Positions 61,703-64,000 of a stretch of 64,000 nt of DNA are shown one piece after another. The number at the start of each line of letters is the position of its first letter. The first letter of the stretch is position 1. This stretch comes from Comamonadaceae bacterium UBA4962. GTDB taxonomy: Bacteria > Pseudomonadota > Gammaproteobacteria > Burkholderiales > Burkholderiaceae_C. The position numbers and the translations under genes were made by a program. The notes beneath the pieces are model-generated. The model saw only the letters and a list, made by a program, of their open reading frames with translations, was not told the DNA's origin and searched no databases. The DNA is taken from the NCBI GenBank assembly GCA_002397315.1, contig DHAE01000007.1, positions 148,875 through 212,874 of the forward strand, read 5' to 3'.

Positions 61703-63703
61703 TCAGCGGCTCAGCGAAATGGCGGCGTCCGTCGCCGTCAGGTAGCCCACGGCGGCCGAGAAGCGGTCGTTGTAGTTCTTGCGCACCAGCGGGTCGAGCG
61801 TGTCCCGGACCTTGCTGTGCACGGACTGCCAGTCGCCCGGGTGCTGGAAGTTGCTCATGATGTAGGTCCAGCCGTTGATGCTGTCCACCGCATGCAGGCC
61901 GGTGGATTCGGCGCCCGACGGGGTCGAGAGCACGCGGCTGAGCGTCTTCGTGTCCACGTTGTACGCCCACAGGAAATTGTTGACGTGGTCGGTGGTGTCC
62001 TCGCCGATGAACAGCGTGCGCATGCTCTCCGAGAACTTGATGTTGTCGGGGCTGGCGATCTTGTCGGGGTGGGCCGTGTTGCCCAGCGCGTCGGCGGCGA
62101 TGTCCTCGCCCATCAGCAGGATGTGGGACTGCCGTGGCACCCAGTCGCTGGGGATGGCGTTGCCGGCGCTGTCCTTCTGGCCGCCGGCCAGGTCGTGCGC
62201 CAGGATGCCGCCCGCGTTGACGCGCTTGGGAAAGGCCACGTTGTGGGATTCCACATAGCCATTGCCGCCGACCACCATGGAGTCGCGGATGCTGGAGACC
62301 ACCGAATAGGCCACCTTGTCGCGCACGTTCACCGTCACGCCTTCGCTCTTGGTGAGCGCCAGGCTGCCGCCCTTGAGCGCCGCGTAGCGGTGCGTTTCGA
62401 GGAACGCGGCCGCCTTCTCCATGCCGGGTTTCAGGCGCACCCAGCAGTTGTTGTTCTTGTTGAGCATGATCCGCGTGTAGCTCGGATCGTTCGGGTTGGT
62501 GGTGGTGGAGTCCATGATGTCGGTCGGCTTGATGCCGCCGTCGATCAGGGCTTCGATCTCGGCGCTGGTCGCGCTGCCCAGCTTGATCCACTGGATCGCG
62601 GCCGTGCTCGTGTCGGTGAGCTTCTCGGTCCAGTGCGCGACGTAGAGCGTGCCGGAAGACAGGTCGCGCGGCTTGTCGGCCACGAACATGAACCAGCCGC
62701 CGTTGGTGGCATCGTCGCCCATCAGCGCGGTGCGCTCGTCCGGCATCACCTGGATCAGCTCGTGCGAGATGCGGCCCAGGCAGTAGTGCTTTTTGATGCT
62801 CCCCGTGCCGTCGGGGTTCACGGTGACTTCGGGGATGTGGCCGTAGTGGTAGGGGTTGGCCTTGGAGGCGTCGCCATACAGGTTGGCGCTGAAGCGGTCG
62901 ATCTTGACCGTGGTGGCGCCGCCCATGCCCTGGCGGAAGGCGTCGGGCTCGTACTCCTCGCTGGAGAGATGCGTGCCCCAGGGCGAGAGGCTGGCGCCGC
63001 AGGTGACCCACAGGCCGTGCACGGCGGAAGTGTCCACGTTGTGGTACTTGACCAGGCTCAGTTTGCCCGTGGCGGGATCCTGGTCGAGCGTCAGCACGGC
63101 GATGGGGGAGGGCAGTTCGGCCCATAGCTGGTCGGTCTTGTCGGCATTGGCGAGGTTGGTGTCGGTGTATTCGAACTGCACCACCGCGAACACCGGCTTG
63201 CCCTTGACGCCGTCCACTTTCGCATTCGGCACCGTGAGCAGCGAAGTGCCGTCAGGGCAGTCGGAGAAGAACTGGCGCTCCTTGCCGGGTACCGAGGCGT
63301 CGATGAGGGGGCGGTTGCGGATGTCGTAGATGCCGCCAGCGATCAGCGTGCCGCCCTTGCCGTCGGGCACCTTGTCGCCCGTCAGGAAGAACGGTTGGTA
63401 GGCCAGCCGGAGCAGGTGGCTGCTGCCGTCGCTGAAGCCGACCCTGAGTTGCGAACCCACCGTGCAGGTGGCCATGGCGGCGGCCTGGTCGAGGCCGGGT
63501 GCGGCCATGCCGACGAAGGATGCCGAGGTCATGGTGGCCAGCGGGCCGCCATCACCGCCGCCGCCGCAGCCCGCAAGGGCAGTGGCGGCGAGCGCGCCGC
63601 CGAGGGGCAGCATGGGCGTGCCGGCCAGCAGTTTCAGCAGCGCGCGGCGCTGCAGGGAAGGCGTGGAGGATGCGTCGGAGGGACGTGGGAGTTCGCGGTC
63701 CAT
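61703..63703 (-). CDS. PhoX-family secreted phosphatase, probable lipoprotein
   Basis: The 666-residue protein resembles the PhoX/DUF839 family of Ca/Fe-dependent phosphatases: GLWVTCGASLSPWGTHLSSEEYEPDAF, a typical PhoX metal-site region, and RTLFIGEDTTDHVNNFLWAYN later. The N-terminus has LQRRALLKLLAG followed by a hydrophobic stretch ending ALAGCGGGG: both a twin-arginine-like head and a lipobox cysteine. It should be exported by Tat and lipid-anchored. ATG 63703 is chosen; ATG 63739 would add 12 residues. The 63704-63985 region shows no other gene. Confidence 0.82.
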   Translation of the reverse strand: MDRELPRPSDASSTPSLQRRALLKLLAGTPMLPLGGALAATALAGCGGGGDGGPLATMTSASFVGMAAPGLDQAAAMATCTVGSQLRVGFSDGSSHLLRLAYQPFFLTGDKVPDGKGGTLIAGGIYDIRNRPLIDASVPGKERQFFSDCPDGTSLLTVPNAKVDGVKGKPVFAVVQFEYTDTNLANADKTDQLWAELPSPIAVLTLDQDPATGKLSLVKYHNVDTSAVHGLWVTCGASLSPWGTHLSSEEYEPDAFRQGMGGATTVKIDRFSANLYGDASKANPYHYGHIPEVTVNPDGTGSIKKHYCLGRISHELIQVMPDERTALMGDDATNGGWFMFVADKPRDLSSGTLYVAHWTEKLTDTSTAAIQWIKLGSATSAEIEALIDGGIKPTDIMDSTTTNPNDPSYTRIMLNKNNNCWVRLKPGMEKAAAFLETHRYAALKGGSLALTKSEGVTVNVRDKVAYSVVSSIRDSMVVGGNGYVESHNVAFPKRVNAGGILAHDLAGGQKDSAGNAIPSDWVPRQSHILLMGEDIAADALGNTAHPDKIASPDNIKFSESMRTLFIGEDTTDHVNNFLWAYNVDTKTLSRVLSTPSGAESTGLHAVDSINGWTYIMSNFQHPGDWQSVHSKVRDTLDPLVRKNYNDRFSAAVGYLTATDAAISLSR

Positions 63704-63985
63704 GGGTTCTGTTGTCGATCGTTTCAGTGGGGATGCCATTCACCCGGCGCCATGGAAAAAAAAAGCATGGAAACGGATGAGCTGGGAATGTTCGCCAGGA
63801 TCGGTGACTCGACAGTGACAGCGCACGGGTGCCGCCCGGGATGCCTTCGGTGCCCATCCCGACGTACCGCTTCGGGCTCCTGCATTCGGCCGCGGCATAT
63901 CATCGGCAGCGCCCCTGCGCGTGCTACCCAGCCCGCCGCGCGGTACCGGCCGCGCCCCCGCCATCACTACAAGGAGACGTGTTCC

Positions 63986-64000
63986 ATGCGATTGAAATTC
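63986..64000 (+). CDS. Start of a gene cut by the right edge
   Basis: AAGGAG at 63971-63976 precedes an ATG at 63986 with five visible codons (MRLKF). The strong ribosome site supports a real start. The product cannot be identified; a signal peptide is possible. Confidence 0.6.

Overview
This window looks like chromosomal DNA of a high-GC betaproteobacterium of the Comamonadaceae, most likely Acidovorax or Paracidovorax. The evidence is the strong G/C third-position bias, solitary Bug-type (TctC) receptors, a homodimeric-E1 pyruvate dehydrogenase operon whose E3 carries its own lipoyl domain, a complete iscRSUA-hscBA-fdx operon followed by dnaQ, and an azurin. The genus is an inference from gene content; no database was searched. 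I found no insertion sequence, prophage, CRISPR array, integrase or rRNA. The only clearly accessory-looking element is a hipA/hipB-type toxin-antitoxin pair behind an AT-rich intergenic region.

Layout. 1-5115: a fatty-acyl-CoA block (the 3' part of a hydroxyacyl-CoA dehydrogenase/enoyl-CoA hydratase, a DUF4442 hotdog protein, a thiolase, a TesB-like thioesterase and an enoyl-CoA hydratase). 5225-9383: an orphan Bug receptor, a bactofilin, a YciA-like thioesterase and an Atm1-like ABC exporter. 9465-13571: a TRAP transporter (dctP, dctM, dctQ) divergent from its probable LysR regulator. 13742-17965: a solitary amino-acid-binding protein and the gltIJKL glutamate/aspartate ABC system. 18198-22669: a Cys-cluster protein, then a Bug receptor, an amidase and a DAO-type flavoenzyme that could form a catabolic unit. 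22734-26151: a YjfB-like motility protein with a FliA promoter, a lipoamide-dehydrogenase-like flavoprotein, yigZ, azurin with an FNR/Anr-type promoter, and a small protein. 26283-33872: ygiQ, a hypothetical protein, a short CoA-transferase, tyrB and uvrB.

33921-40739: the ISC iron-sulfur operon with an IscR site and a structured leader containing a 12-codon upstream ORF, then dnaQ and two identical tRNA-Val(CAC) genes. 40817-46997: a histone-deacetylase-like amidohydrolase overlapping an LhgO-like flavoprotein, a yqjD/yqjE/yqjK-like envelope trio, divergent pyrD and rpiA, and a secreted DUF4124/glutaredoxin-like protein. 47059-53332: prlC, folD and a two-component system. 53499-59817: aceE-aceF-lpdA. 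59941-61689: hipA/hipB in inverted order. 61703-63703: a PhoX-family lipoprotein. The first codons of one more gene lie at the right edge.

Most of the window is core metabolism. The points most worth a second look are regulatory: the iscR leader, the sigma-28 promoter of the YjfB homologue, the FNR-type promoter of azurin, a sigma-54-type promoter before gltI, terminators inside the glt and isc operons, and 10-bp-phased repeats before the LysR gene. All were found by eye.
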